Source of the DNA: Apostichopus japonicus
Lineage: Eukaryota > Echinodermata > Holothuroidea > Aspidochirotida > Stichopodidae
Reading direction: 5' to 3'
NCBI RefSeq assembly: GCF_037975245.1
Contig: NC_092570.1
Span: 3,183,501 to 3,247,500, forward strand
Length of the DNA stretch: 64,000 bases
Of this stretch, positions 1-10,746 are shown piece after piece. Within the stretch, counting starts at the first letter, position 1. The number at the start of each line of letters is the position of its first letter. The notes beneath the pieces were generated by a model. The model was not told the DNA's origin and searched no databases. It worked only from the letters and a program-made list of their open reading frames with translations. The position numbers and the translations under genes are program-made.

Positions 1-790
1 TTAGGTCACCAAACAGGAAGAAGAACTCAGCAGTTATACATGTCAACCGATTTCAAAATGGAGGTCAGAATATAAAGTCCAACCAGTCGTCTCATTTACT
101 GACATCTGTCAAAGTTTTGCTCAAACTGCTGTTCGAAAAGAAAATATAAAAAATTTTTAAAAAACTTACCCTTGGAAATTTATACTTCTGTGTTGGGTTC
201 TTCTTTAGGTCAAAGAGACTGTGAAGAACTTTCATTTTGACCAGAAAAATCTCCGCTTCTCTGAAACATTACGAAAATGAAAATAAATTCTGGGATCTTC
301 TAACAGTGCTGCAGATACTGCTCTGGGTAGTAATGCATCGGATCTATCTTGTTTACAAACCTCCAAAGATTTTGTATAGCGCTGTAACATATCTCAATCT
401 AACTGCTTGTTGTGAAATATGTTATAAAAGATCTTGTGAATGTAAATCCAGAATGTTCCATTTCGCAGACTTGGATACAAATATAATGATGCTCAACGCT
501 ATATTTAGCGGAGGTGACTGTTGCCAAACGAATGGTGGGCAACATTTTTTCGCTAGAATGTGCTAGTTATGAGTGGTTAATAGCCAAATGTTAGCTCGAA
601 AATGTCACACAACGTGTGAATTCGGGAAAGTGCAGGTACTTTGCCCGAAAGTGTCCGTCAGAGATTCCTCAAAAAAATTCTCAGTGATTTCACAGACTGC
701 AGCTTGTCAAATTTCGCAGGAATGGATTAGGACTGATATGACAGCGCCCTCTATTGCTGTAGGGCGTGGCTGGGAGATCCCCATTAATCC
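1..790. other. left edge, intron of the SHIP-like gene
   Basis: This stretch lies between the donor at 2691 and the next exon outside the window, assuming the gene continues. I saw no acceptor followed by a SHIP-like reading frame on the minus strand. The plus-strand open frames here have no recognisable content. Nothing else can be supported. Confidence 0.5.
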
Positions 791-2170
791 ATCACACAAA
801 GATCACACAGATCACATATACAGATCACACAAAGATCACATAAACAGATCACATAAACAGATCACATAAATAGATCACACAAAGATCACATAAATAGATC
901 ACACAAAGATCACATATACAGATCACACCAAAGATCACATAAATAGATCACACAAAGATCACATAAATAGATCACATAAATAGATCACACAAAGATCACA
1001 TAAACAGATCACATAAAATAGATCACATAAATAGATCACACAAAGATCACATAAATAGATCACAACATATAGATCACACAAAGATCACATATATAGATCA
1101 CACAAAGATCACATATACAGATCACACCAAAGATCTCATAAATAGATCACACAAAGATCACATACATAGATCACATAAATAGATCACACAAAGATCACAT
1201 AAATAGATCACAACATATAGATCACACAAAGACCACATATATAGATCACACAAAGATCACATGCAGATCACACAAAGATCCAGATAACACAAAGATCACA
1301 TAAACAGATAACACAAAGATCACACAGATCACACAAAGATCACAAATACAGATCACACAAAGATCACATATACAGATCACACCAAAGATCACATAAATAG
1401 ATCACACAAAGATCACATAAATAGATCACATAAATAGATCACACAAAGATCACATAAATAGATCACAACATATAGATCACACAAAGACCACATATATAGA
1501 TCACACAAAGATCACATATACAGATCACACAAAGATCACATATACAGATCACACCAAAGATCACATAAATAGATCACACAAAGATCACATATATAGATCA
1601 CACAAAGATCACATATACAGATCACACAAAGATCACATATACAGATCACACCAAAGATCACATAAATAGATCACACAAAGATCACATATATAGATCACAC
1701 AAAGATCACATGCAGATCACACAAAGATCACATATACAGATAACACACAGATCACACAAAGATCACAAATACAGATCACACAAAGATCACATAAACAGAT
1801 CACATAAAGATCACATAAACAGATCACATAACAATCACATAAACAGATCACATAAAGATCACATAAACAGATCACATAAAGATCACATATACAGATCACA
1901 TAAAGATCACATAAACAGATCACATAAAGATCACATAAACAGATCACATAAAGATCACATAAACAGATCACATAAAGATCACATATACAGATCACACAAA
2001 GATCACAAAAACAGATCACACAAAGATCACATAAACAGATCACATAAAGATCACATATACAGATCACACAAAGATCACAAAAACAGGTCACACAAAGATC
2101 ACATATAGATTCCACAAAGATCACATAAACAGATCACACAAAGATCACATACAAGATATATACAGATCAT
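791..2170. repeat. GATCACA minisatellite, about 1.4 kb
   Basis: A tandem array built from alternating 11-base (AAAGATCACAT) and 13-base (AAACAGATCACAT) halves. They give a 24-base dimer that is most regular at about 1790-2100; the left two thirds are more degenerate, with TA-rich and shortened variants. Because 24 is a multiple of three, the regular part is open on both strands (INRSHKDH repeated on plus). These frames are not genes. The array is rich in GATC and sits inside the SHIP-like intron. Confidence 0.97.
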
Positions 2171-2691
2171 AACACAGCTGGTACATACATATCAGTGCAT
2201 AGTGTGTGTCTTTGTGTCTGTGTGTATTTCACGGATAGCCAAACCAAAGAAGGACAGCAGAACAAAAGTGCTTCACTATACGGCATACTTTAAGACACTA
2301 TTCAATCTGTTTTACAAGACTAGTCAAGCTGAGAGCAACCCGCCGCATATGGGTGATTTGCAACACAGTTCATGGCCATCATGAGCCACAAAACTGGAGA
2401 CTGTAATTTGACAGTTTGCAACCTAATCAAAACAAGACTCAACGATGCATAGATCTAACAACAATCGAATGTGTACTAATATCTAGCATAATGTGCATGT
2501 GAGATTCTGGGCAGGGTTTTTCTTGACATTATCTGTGAAGGCTTGTACAAGAGTTAGTTAAACATTTCGTGGGTGAGATCTACAGTAGTGGCACACAAAA
2601 TATCTGCTACAATTAAATTCCCTAATTGTGAAAGAAAACTGTCAAAATCTCAATTATCGATACCAAAATATCACAGATATATGACACTTAC
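2171..2691. other. intron sequence between minisatellite and SHIP exon 4
   Basis: Ordinary AT-rich intron sequence starting (in gene orientation) with the donor GTAAGTG at 2691. No exon, repeat or RNA seen. Confidence 0.6.
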
Positions 2692-2938
2692 TTTTTGAGA
2701 GGCCTGCCGAGGTGTTCCATCATCGTCTTTAGCTGTGGCATATCTTTCATACTGGAAGCATTGAAATCACTCTCCATTAATGCTGTCACATAGTTGTTCA
2801 GAAATCCTACAAATTCTCGATCCAACGAACTTATGTCCATTTGGTTCAATCGAGCTAACAGCAGCCGACTCGATTGCTCCTGAGTGGAATAGGAATTGCT
2901 CTCGAGAGAGGCTGTTCTGTCATCTTCATCATCGTCAT
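2692..2938 (-). CDS. SHIP-like gene, coding exon 4 (post-SH2 segment)
   Basis: A 247-base exon after the acceptor TTCTTCTCTGTCACAG. It starts with the acidic run DDDEDD and continues with a predicted helical part (LLLARLNQMDISSLDREFVG), similar in spacing to human SHIP1 after its SH2 domain. The TAA that appears to close the frame is part of the donor GTAAGTG, so the frame should continue in an exon to the left of the window. Confidence 0.8.
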
Positions 2939-5735
2939 CTGTGACAGAGAAGAACGACGAAAAACTAACGATAAAAATAACACACAATAAAAAACCTATC
3001 AGTTTATCAGACAGCATTGTGAATCTGGTATAGTCATATGTAGAGTGTGAATAAATACATTGAAAAATGTCTGTGTGATTTCTCGCCAAAAAAATGAGAC
3101 CCAACTAAGCCATGGACAGAGGATACTCCATTTGTGATCGTACAGCTTCACAATTAACACGAGAAGAAAATTTCTCCTGGGTTGATGAAATTTGTTTATC
3201 GACTTTGCGAGTTGAAACTTTCCCCTTTAACTGATCTTGTGCCAAAGGAACAGATGCTAGCCCAAGAGAGCGTTGGTGGTAGACTGAGGTGAAAGGGGAA
3301 AGTGTGGGACAGATTTAAATCTTTGTAACATCAACTAAGAGTAATTTTAACTGTTTAACCCTGCATGCAATTTGGAAGGGACTATCGTCCCCTTGCCTGC
3401 TCCAACTGTACTCCATTCACACAACCCTGTTGTTATCCACATGTAACTACTGACTGACCGTGGAAGTTAGTGTATTTATGTGTGGAGCATGGTGGTCAAA
3501 TTGAAAGACAAAGGACTTGCAATCAATACCTTGCAGGTTAGATCCTGGCTGGATCATTTCATTGTTGTCAGTGGACAAGACAATTTATTTTTTTGAATTG
3601 CCTCTCTTCACCAAGGTGTATAAATGTGGACCTACCAGGTAACTTGTAAATATAGTTGCTTGCACCAGTTTTGTGGCTGTACTCTATGGGAATTCCCCCC
3701 CAGGGGTAACATAATTGTGGCACAGTGCAGTGCCCTGGGAGCGGCTATATGAATTGGGTACACTTGGGTGTGTGGGTGTGAGCAAATCACCAATTACCAC
3801 CAAGTTTGACTCCTGTCCACGGCAGCGAACGAGCTGTTTCAGTCAAAAACGAATGCAGCCAGGGTAAATGTTGCAAAGGCACATAAGAAAGCCTTGCTTG
3901 ACAAAGAGAGACTGTAAAACTGTCACTATTTATTTTTGGATGACCCTCTAATGATCTCATCTTTTCTTTCTCTTCTTACCTGAAGAAACAGATGATATGC
4001 TCAAACCAAATCAAAATTAACCACGAACAAAATGGAATGGTATCAAGAAGAGAGTAATGGATAGAAAACGATACCAAATCCGAGCTCAAAATGGACGCTT
4101 TAAGCACTCCGGGTGGTAGATGAGAAGAGAAGGCATTGACTGGAGAGGTCTGGACATAGAGTGTTAAAAGGTTACCAGTTCATTCTAGGCAACAAGAGTG
4201 CTGAGGTTGCAAGGAGACAGGTAAGCCAGGAGGGAAGTATGTTAAAAGGAAGCTGACACATACCTGTATCCACATAGTCTTCCTTAGCAACCGGTACTGG
4301 ATTTCTTAGAGGGCAGTACAGCCCTTGAGTAGAGACACTAGTAATGAGCTCGGAAACATTGCTGTATGTGTCCCCTCGTATATTATTTGCATACTGAGAA
4401 CGAAAGGTAGGGAAATATTTTTGTCAGCATGTTGAAAATGCATTGACTTTTTTCGTTCTATGAATTACATAAATTCAGTTTTCAGTGTATAATAACACTT
4501 TCACTGGATATGAACCACATTTGAATATTAATCTTCAGTGCCTTCCACATACTATTCAGAACTTGCAAGTTTTAGGGGAGTCTTTTGAAGACTTGCTTGA
4601 CAGGTATTGTTAATTTCATAACCAAATATCACTTTTCTGAGCATCACGAAACATTCTAAAATGTGACGACAGGATCATTTTTTCCCTTTCAGATCAAATA
4701 ATAAGGTAGCTGCCTCTTTAAAGTCAACATGACCAGTGCATGAGCAAGTGTCTGATTTGGATAGAAACATTAAACATTTGTGGCAACAACAAGAAAAAAA
4801 CAATGCTTATGAATGAAACCCAGATGCATTAAGTACTGTTTATAACATTGATGATCATTGGATCACTAAAGGATAATTATTCCACAAGTTTTCCTCTAAA
4901 CATTTTTCGTAGTCTCCTCAATTAATCAATTTTCTTTCCCCTATATGTACTAATCTTTGTGATCTAATTACCTATTTCATATTAGTATCTGTCGATCTTG
5001 TTTTTCCCACTTTTATGGTTAATCGTAACTCTTTATAATGTTTTGTTGTTATTATTGATTGATTGATTATTTGATTGATGGATAGATAGATTGATGGATT
5101 AATGTGTTACTTACTTTCATCTGAAACTTTCCGGCAGCGGTCGGCAGAATTCGATATTGATATATCTGGCCATCGCACCTGAGAAGGAATACAAGAAAGC
5201 AAACATTACAAAACTATCCTTATACGTTGAAAAATAACTTGGAAAACTTCAGTCTTTGAGAGAACCGGAAATCAATGACATCTCGTTCTACTCTGTGACG
5301 AAAAAGGGTTATTTCTAGTAGTTGACGGTAGTTGGTTGAATTTTGGGTCTACAGGTATGGCCACTTTGTACTTCCCAAATTAGCGAAAATATGGGTGGTT
5401 TTTATGGGCAGACAAATAAATAGACATATGTATGCAGACACAGAAGCAAATCATTTTATTGGATAGGGTTTCGGTGCCATCCTTTGGAAGGTAATTATCG
5501 ATGGTTGAATTCTGAATTGATGTTATAAATACAATATTTTATAATGTTTGCAGTTATGCCTACCAGACACAAAGAACATATGCCCCTCTAATATTCTCAC
5601 TATCCCTGACAAGGTAGCTTCCATTCAACCGATGCTCTTGCAGCAACCGTTCTGTTTGTAACCTGCTGATGTTACCATGGTACCACTGAAATGACGATAT
5701 ACCTGCCATGGTGCAGCAGGAACTCTTTCAGCCCT
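2692..5735 (-). CDS. SHIP-like inositol polyphosphate 5-phosphatase, 5' part (partial)
   Basis: Four coding exons on the minus strand (5709-5564, 5178-5115, 4393-4264, 2938-2692) join in compatible phases (2, 0, 1, 2) and give 195 complete residues. Residues 9 to about 105 form an SH2 domain that starts WYHGNISRLQ and has the phosphate-binding Arg35 in YLVRDSE. The stretch AYVLCVWCDGQIYQYRIL aligns without gaps to the matching part of vertebrate SHIP SH2 domains, which also sit at the extreme N terminus. After the SH2 come a SHIP-like NPVPVAKEDYVDT, an acidic run DDDEDD, and a segment resembling the SHIP1 region SETLFQRLQSMDTSGL. SHIP enzymes remove the 5-phosphate of PI(3,4,5)P3 at the membrane after SH2 docking to phosphotyrosine. 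The catalytic domain is not in the window; the gene runs off the left edge after a GTAAGT donor at 2691. An SH2 adaptor without phosphatase is the main alternative. Confidence 0.85.
3481..3770 (+). mobile_element. tRNA-derived SINE copy in SHIP intron
   Basis: The head resembles a tRNA promoter region (TGGTCAAATTGAAAGACAAA, then a box-B-like GGTTAGATCC). The body has the widespread SINE-type stretch with GGACAAGACA, AGGTGTATAAATGTGGACCT and later CCCAGGGGTAA. A related copy lies at 31375-31640. Ends are approximate and no target duplication was established. Confidence 0.55.
3771..4263. other. SHIP intron, no further feature
   Basis: Intron sequence between the SINE and coding exon 3. I see no exon or repeat that can be named. 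Confidence 0.4.
4264..4393 (-). CDS. SHIP-like gene, coding exon 3 (SH2 C-terminal part)
   Basis: A 130-base exon between CGTTCTCAG and GTATGT. It encodes YANNIRGDTYSNVSELITSV and onward to NPVPVAKEDYVDT, ending the SH2 domain with the pattern seen in SHIP proteins (YPVPLEEED in human SHIP1). It ends in phase 1. Confidence 0.86.
4394..5114. other. SHIP intron between exons 2 and 3
   Basis: AT-rich intron with a short GATT/GATA-rich simple stretch at about 5057-5100. Nothing else is recognisable. Confidence 0.5.
5115..5178 (-). CDS. SHIP-like gene, coding exon 2 (SH2 core)
   Basis: A 64-base exon between TTCCTTCTCAG and GTAAGT. It encodes CDGQIYQYRILPTAAGKFQMK, the SH2 strands C to E, and ends in phase 0. 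Confidence 0.87.
5179..5563. other. SHIP intron between exons 1 and 2
   Basis: Ordinary AT-rich intron, bounded on the minus strand by the donor GTAGGC at 5563 and the acceptor CTTCTCAG ending at 5179. No repeat or exon seen. Confidence 0.6.
5564..5735 (-). CDS. SHIP-like gene, first coding exon
   Basis: The acceptor is a pyrimidine tract ending in TTAG at 5736, so at least one 5' UTR exon must lie upstream (higher coordinates). The ATG at 5709 has the context CACCATGG, and an in-frame TGA lies 21 bases before it, so the start is firm. The exon encodes residues 1-48, including the SH2 beta-B Arg35, and ends at the donor GTAGGC in phase 2. Confidence 0.88.
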
Positions 5736-6103
5736 CTAACAGAAAAGGAAAGAAAAAATGCCTTTAAAGAATGTACTCAAACAGGTATTTTATTTAAAAG
5801 ATGAGATCTATTTTATATGGTACAAAGTGGGTCGTTGGTGGTCAGAAAAGGATGGGGGAAGATTAGATTATTTGGATGATGTAGCACTGCATGCAGATAC
5901 TATAGTTACCATGAGGTGCTTGTAGAGAGATTCTCTCTACATGATGTGAATGTGGTAAGGTACCTCCGCTACCTCATAATTGAAAGACATGTATTTGGTA
6001 TCACAATATAAAGTGTGTACCATGTACATGTAAAGCAGTACATTAAAGCAGTACATGCACTGCTTTAATTTTACCTATCTAACATATCATATGAACAGTG
6101 TTC

Positions 6104-6724
6104 CTTAACCTTAACCTTAAATCTCTCTTCCAGAAGGCACACAAGTCCCGGACATCAATCCTCCACTGGGTCCGGTTTGCAGCTGCTTGGCATGCAGAGT
6201 TCCATGTACTCCAGCCTGCGCAGTTCCGCTCCGCCTCCACCATTCTTCGCCATGTGGTTTTCGGACGGCCTCTTTTTCTTCTTCCTTCAGGTGTCCATCC
6301 GAGGGCCACAGCACAGTCGTCGTTTTGGTCTTTTCTCACCACATGGCCGATCCATTTCCATCTCCGTCTCCTCACCTCCTCGCTGATCTTCTCTGCCCCT
6401 GCCATCTCTAGAACTGTCTTACTTGAGACGTGCTGTTGCCATCTGATCTTGTAAATCCTCCTTAGACATTTGGTCTGGAAGATGTCAAGTTTCTTTTCCT
6501 CTCCTTTTGTCAGTTTCCAAGTCTCGCATCCATAAAGTAGGATTGACAAGACAAGGCTCATGAAATGGGAGGCTTTTGTTTTTCTGCTGATGTCGCTGGC
6601 CTGGCAGATGTTTGATAGCCGCTTCATCTGTGCGCTGGCCAAGGCTATTCTCTTCTTAACATCTGCTGTGCCTCCACCGTCCTTTGAAACACTTGCACCA
6701 AGATAGGTAAAGCTCTCTACCTCT
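6104..6724 (-). mobile_element. 5'-truncated non-LTR retrotransposon (LINE) 3' end
   Basis: The minus strand encodes the C-terminal end of a LINE reverse-transcriptase protein: VESFTYLGASVSKDGGGTAD, LLYGCETWKLT, FQTKCLRRIYKIRW, RRWKWIGHVVRKDQ and GRRKRGRPKTTWRR in that order. These are signature blocks downstream of the RT domain in RTE-like and related clades. The 621-base insertion ends in a TTAAGG tail (6104-6121) and is flanked by identical 12-base duplications TGAACAGTGTTC at 6092-6103 and 6725-6736. The frame runs through the tail into flanking DNA, so the normal stop is missing. Only the 3' end is present, as expected from incomplete reverse transcription. Confidence 0.92.
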
Positions 6725-6736
6725 TGAACAGTGTTC

Positions 6737-8402
6737 TCTACTATTTAATATTATCAATATGCATTGTGATATGCGTTTCTTTTCTGTATGGTTTATCAGT
6801 CTAGGGGTAAAATTATACTCTAAATCAATCTCTTTCCTACAAGCTTACTGTTACAGGTCTCAGATTCTGAGGTCAGATGAGCTCTGTTTTGACTTTGAGG
6901 CAATTTGCTATCTAAGCAACTCAAAGGGACATTCCAATTTGTATCATTTTTACACACAAATAAATCAATGTTCTGAGTGTCTCCAAGATGAAACTCTGTT
7001 CCTATGTCAGGTTATGTTTGTTCTTTAAATTACAACACTTTTTACTGACATGAATAGCAGATGACCACCTTTTTGGCAATTCGTGCCTTAGTTACACATT
7101 GTTAATAAAGATCTATTCAGGTGGCATAGATTTGTACCAAACATACACTTGGATGTGCACACTAAACCAGAATTCAAGCAATAACATGACTTTGTTTACT
7201 TCTTTGCCAGTTGCAGTTTAAACTAGTAGAAGTATTAAATAAATATGCTCACTTACAGGCCAAGATCAACAGACAATAGATTTATACTTGGTTAAAATTA
7301 CAGTACCTTTGATTGTACAGCGTTAATACCAGGTATAGCCCAGGAATGTACTGTAGGATATAGCACCTGCCTGAGTAAGAACCATTTTTACAGAGGTAAT
7401 ATTTGTAGTATGTTCAAACATATCAGTCTCATTCTCTGCTAGGCCTACGCAATAATATTAATATTACTGCAAACAGTATTATATATACAAGAGATCTTAA
7501 TCAGTGCGAAAGCTGTTGTAAATGTTAATATGTGCTGAGTGCTACCGTAGCGTAAGTACTGATACAGACTAAGCCTTGGAGCAAGTTCGCTGTTACTTCC
7601 GCGTTCTGACAAATCATGTCTTCCGTTGTCAACTTTAAAATAAAGAAATTAACATTGAAATAAATAATAGCGTATACACTAACATTCTATTACGTTACCT
7701 CAGCTGTTGGTTTACAATGATGAAGACTTGATTTTTACGTAAGAATCTGTGAACATTTACACTTCTTCATTACTGATGTATGGGTCTCTTCTGTTGTTAT
7801 TTCCTTGAGCATAGGTGCACTACGATGTTATGTTTACCTTTCAGGGCATGTGAGAGCAACCGTCCCGTTTGCATATGATTTTGTACGCGAAGTGTATACA
7901 GAGATAATGCTGGTCAAAGTTTTCTTGTACGCAAAGTGTAACAGATTGTGAATTTTATTACGAAAAAGAATTTATTCAATTCAGCACAGATCAAAGTTCA
8001 ATACACATTTAAGTATGTTAACATATAAACATGTTTATCAGTTCACTAACAGGGAAATGAACGCCCTCTAATTATCACTAAATTATCTTCGAGTTTATAA
8101 TGAGAGGAGGGTAAAGAAGCCAATATAACGGTATTTGAAACCACATCCATGTCAAAATCGTAGATATAACATCGACTGAAATGAAAAATTCTCTTTTATT
8201 GAGTTTCCGGAGAATTATGAGGCAGGCCGGCGAGTAGTTTCAGCAGGTTATTTCAGTAGGTTCAGTTATTCTCCGCACACGCTACTTTCCGCTGATTACT
8301 TTCCACTGGAAACAACTTATTTTCCACTTACATGTACACCATATTTTTCTTCAAGTTAAGGACACCAAATCCAGCCTAGGATGACGAAAATAACATGAGG
8401 AA
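6737..8402. other. intergenic DNA, no gene seen
   Basis: AT-rich sequence between the LINE and a hAT-like element. It may hold the 5' UTR exon or promoter of the SHIP-like gene, but nothing marks it. Confidence 0.4.
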
Positions 8403-9677
8403 CAATGGCGTAGCCAAGAATTTTTTTCAGTGGGGGCGCTGGGGGCTTGACCATCTCCTGGGAGGGCGTCTTGTTACTATCTAAGTGGAGCGCCACTATG
8501 CATGGGTTGGCGCGCAGCATACCGAAAAATTTTAGCTAAAAAGGCCTCCTAGATCTTCGGAAATGACACTTCCAATGCCTTGTAAGCAGGGGCGTCCAAC
8601 CGATATGAGACATGAGGGGAATTAATCGATTCGAGTATTCCGGCCGCAAGTACTATCTAAGCGGAGCGCCACCATAGGTTGGCGCGCAGCGTACCAAGAA
8701 AATTTCAGATTTCAATACCTGCCAGATCGCTGGACTGAGATGGCACTTGCCAGGCTGGATAGCAGCCATCTAGTTGCGTGATTTCGGGAGAAAATTACAA
8801 ATTCGTCACTCAGGAAATCTGCAATAAAGTTCATGCAGCCTTATTTTTTGGTGGATTATTTCTGTTATTAGTAATTCCAATTGACATCAACATTAGAACC
8901 CAGTGCAAGTTGACAAATGATGCGGCAAACTGGAAACCCCAGCCCCATTTTGCCCTAGGTTTCAGGATAGAATATCGGCCTCATTTGTTCGAACCCATGA
9001 CAACTAACAATCTGTGAATAAATTTACTTCGAAATGGGCAAATTATATTGCACCAAGTCGGTCAAGGAATGACCCCAGGGCCTCAGATATGATGTCCCAA
9101 AATGTCCCCAGTCATACTATAGGCGAAGGAAGCTATCCGCCGCGACTGCATGTGAGTTTCTCGACTTGCCGTCCTGGTAGTCATACCACAAAATTGTGAG
9201 TTTGACACCGGCATTGACATCTTTCGACAAATCTGCAAATTGCGCGTGGAATATGAGGAAAGATTGACTGGGCTTTCAGCCAAGTAACATACTGAATGAC
9301 CGAACTATATGTCAAACTGACATCAACGATTGCGTCTGAAACATTATTAGGGTGATAGACTGATTCTCAGCAATAGTCTTGTCTCCTTTCTCGAAAATTT
9401 GTGTTTTTAGCGGTTTAAGAGCATCAGGGTACGTCCCAGAAGTGAAAACCCGGCCTATGCGCTATGTCACGTCAGGTTTTTCAGCAACTATAGCCTACTG
9501 CAGTTCCGCGGTCGAAGGGTCGTTCATGAGTGGTCATAATGGAGATTCGAGACCATTCAGACCAGTGATATATTTTTCGCACATGTTATATATTTTTTTC
9601 GACACCCAAAATCCCAGTGGGGGGCGACAAGCTTTCATGGGGGGGCTGTCGCCCCACGCCCCCCTTGGCTACGCGAG
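8403..9677. mobile_element. non-autonomous hAT-like element, about 1.3 kb
   Basis: Left end CAATGGCGTAGCCAAG and right end CCTTGGCTACGC are inverted copies. The right terminus has lost its last bases, and GAGGAA follows directly, matching part of the left flank ATGAGGAA. Just inside each end is a G-rich or C-rich stretch. Two internal blocks (near 8478 and 8653) carry CTATCTAAGCGGAGCGCCAC with GGTTGGCGCGCAGCGTACC, a block shared with the elements at 10330 and 26262. No transposase frame is present. Confidence 0.6.
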
Positions 9678-9710
9678 GAAGTATCAAAGAAAGTCGATAA
9701 GGATGGTTTG

Positions 9711-9744
9711 ACCATGGAGGTAAAACAGATTTTACCTCCATGGT
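9711..9744. repeat. perfect 15-bp inverted repeat with 4-base loop
   Basis: ACCATGGAGGTAAAA at 9711-9725 is followed by CAGA and then its exact reverse complement at 9730-9744. It could form a tight hairpin. It lies 34 bases past the right end of the hAT-like element. Confidence 0.95.
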
Positions 9745-10329
9745 TAGACGGAGTTCATGTCAGGTCTGCTGTATGGACCCCAACCATAGCACGCTAGCAT
9801 GGAAAAGTTTCTTGACATTACGCAATCGACCCTGCCTTGGTCGTAAAATGACCTCCGTTTACCAAGCAGTCTGCAACGCCTGCCACATATTTTTTCTTGT
9901 ATGATCAGGGTCATTGTTTGAATGCTGGAAATAATGGTTTAAGAAAATGTTCTAAAAGGCGGTATCTTTCTTATTTTTGCTGAAAATGGCTGTATAAGTA
10001 AGGACTGTATTAACACCCGAACATGCATGCATTCAGTGCACCAACTTTCCTACCATCACCATTTAACATGCGATTAGGTCCAGTTAAAAGCCGGATATTC
10101 CGGTGACTGAAGTCACATCCTCACAGCAATTGTGTTAATGTATAAATGTTTCAAATTTGATTACATTTTGTTGATGCATCTCATCAATCCGGTGGAGTGA
10201 TTGATGTCATCACAATTCAGCTGAAAATGTTAATGATGCCCTCGATCGGTATGTGTGATTATTTAACATTTGATACATGATCAAATTGAATTAATATGTC
10301 TATTCGATTTTAAAGCCTTAGTCGGGATG
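9745..10329. other. intergenic DNA, no feature seen
   Basis: Ordinary sequence between two hAT-like elements. No gene or repeat can be supported. Confidence 0.5.
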
Positions 10330-10738
10330 CAGTGGCGGAGCGTCCATACAGTCAGGGGGGGCGGATGTCCCCCCTGACGGACTCAAATGGACTGCTGGCG
10401 CCCTTTCAGCTCTTTACCACTTTTTACTTATTCGTGATTATTGACTTTTTTATTGCTCTCTCATCTACTTATTGACATTTGTCACATTTTGTTGGTGTAA
10501 TTTGGCGATGACACCTATTAATTCTTCGTTATATCTGCAAATTAGCCAGGCCCAGAACGGGTCATTTCTGGCGATCTAGGGAGTATCTTTACTCAAAAAT
10601 TTCTGTACGCTACGCGCCAAACAGTGGTGGCGCTCCGCTTAGATAGTGTCAAGAGCCGTATATAGCTCTGATAGTGTCGACGGCGCCCCTACAGACCATT
10701 CTCGCCCCTCCTGACCAATGCCCCTAGCTCCGCCACTG
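10330..10738. mobile_element. hAT-like MITE with perfect target duplication
   Basis: Termini CAGTGGCGGAGC and GCTCCGCCACTG are a perfect 12-bp inverted repeat. The flanks TCGGGATG at 10322-10329 and 10739-10746 are an exact 8-bp target duplication, the length used by hAT transposases. The 409-bp interior has no coding capacity. A second copy, in opposite orientation, is at 26262-26634. Confidence 0.92.
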
Positions 10739-10746
10739 TCGGGATG

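Noticed and set aside
1710-2124. Long open frames on both strands (132 and 135 codons)
   Set aside because: They are produced by the 24-bp GATCACA repeat, whose period is a multiple of three.
791-2170. CRISPR-like regular repeats
   Set aside because: The array has no unique spacers, the unit is a simple minisatellite and the window is eukaryotic.
6098-6454. Plus-strand frame of 118 codons
   Set aside because: Shadow of the LINE frame on the minus strand.
9014-9711. Open frames in the region of the hAT-like element
   Set aside because: No resemblance to a transposase; they are short and overlap on both strands of a non-autonomous element.
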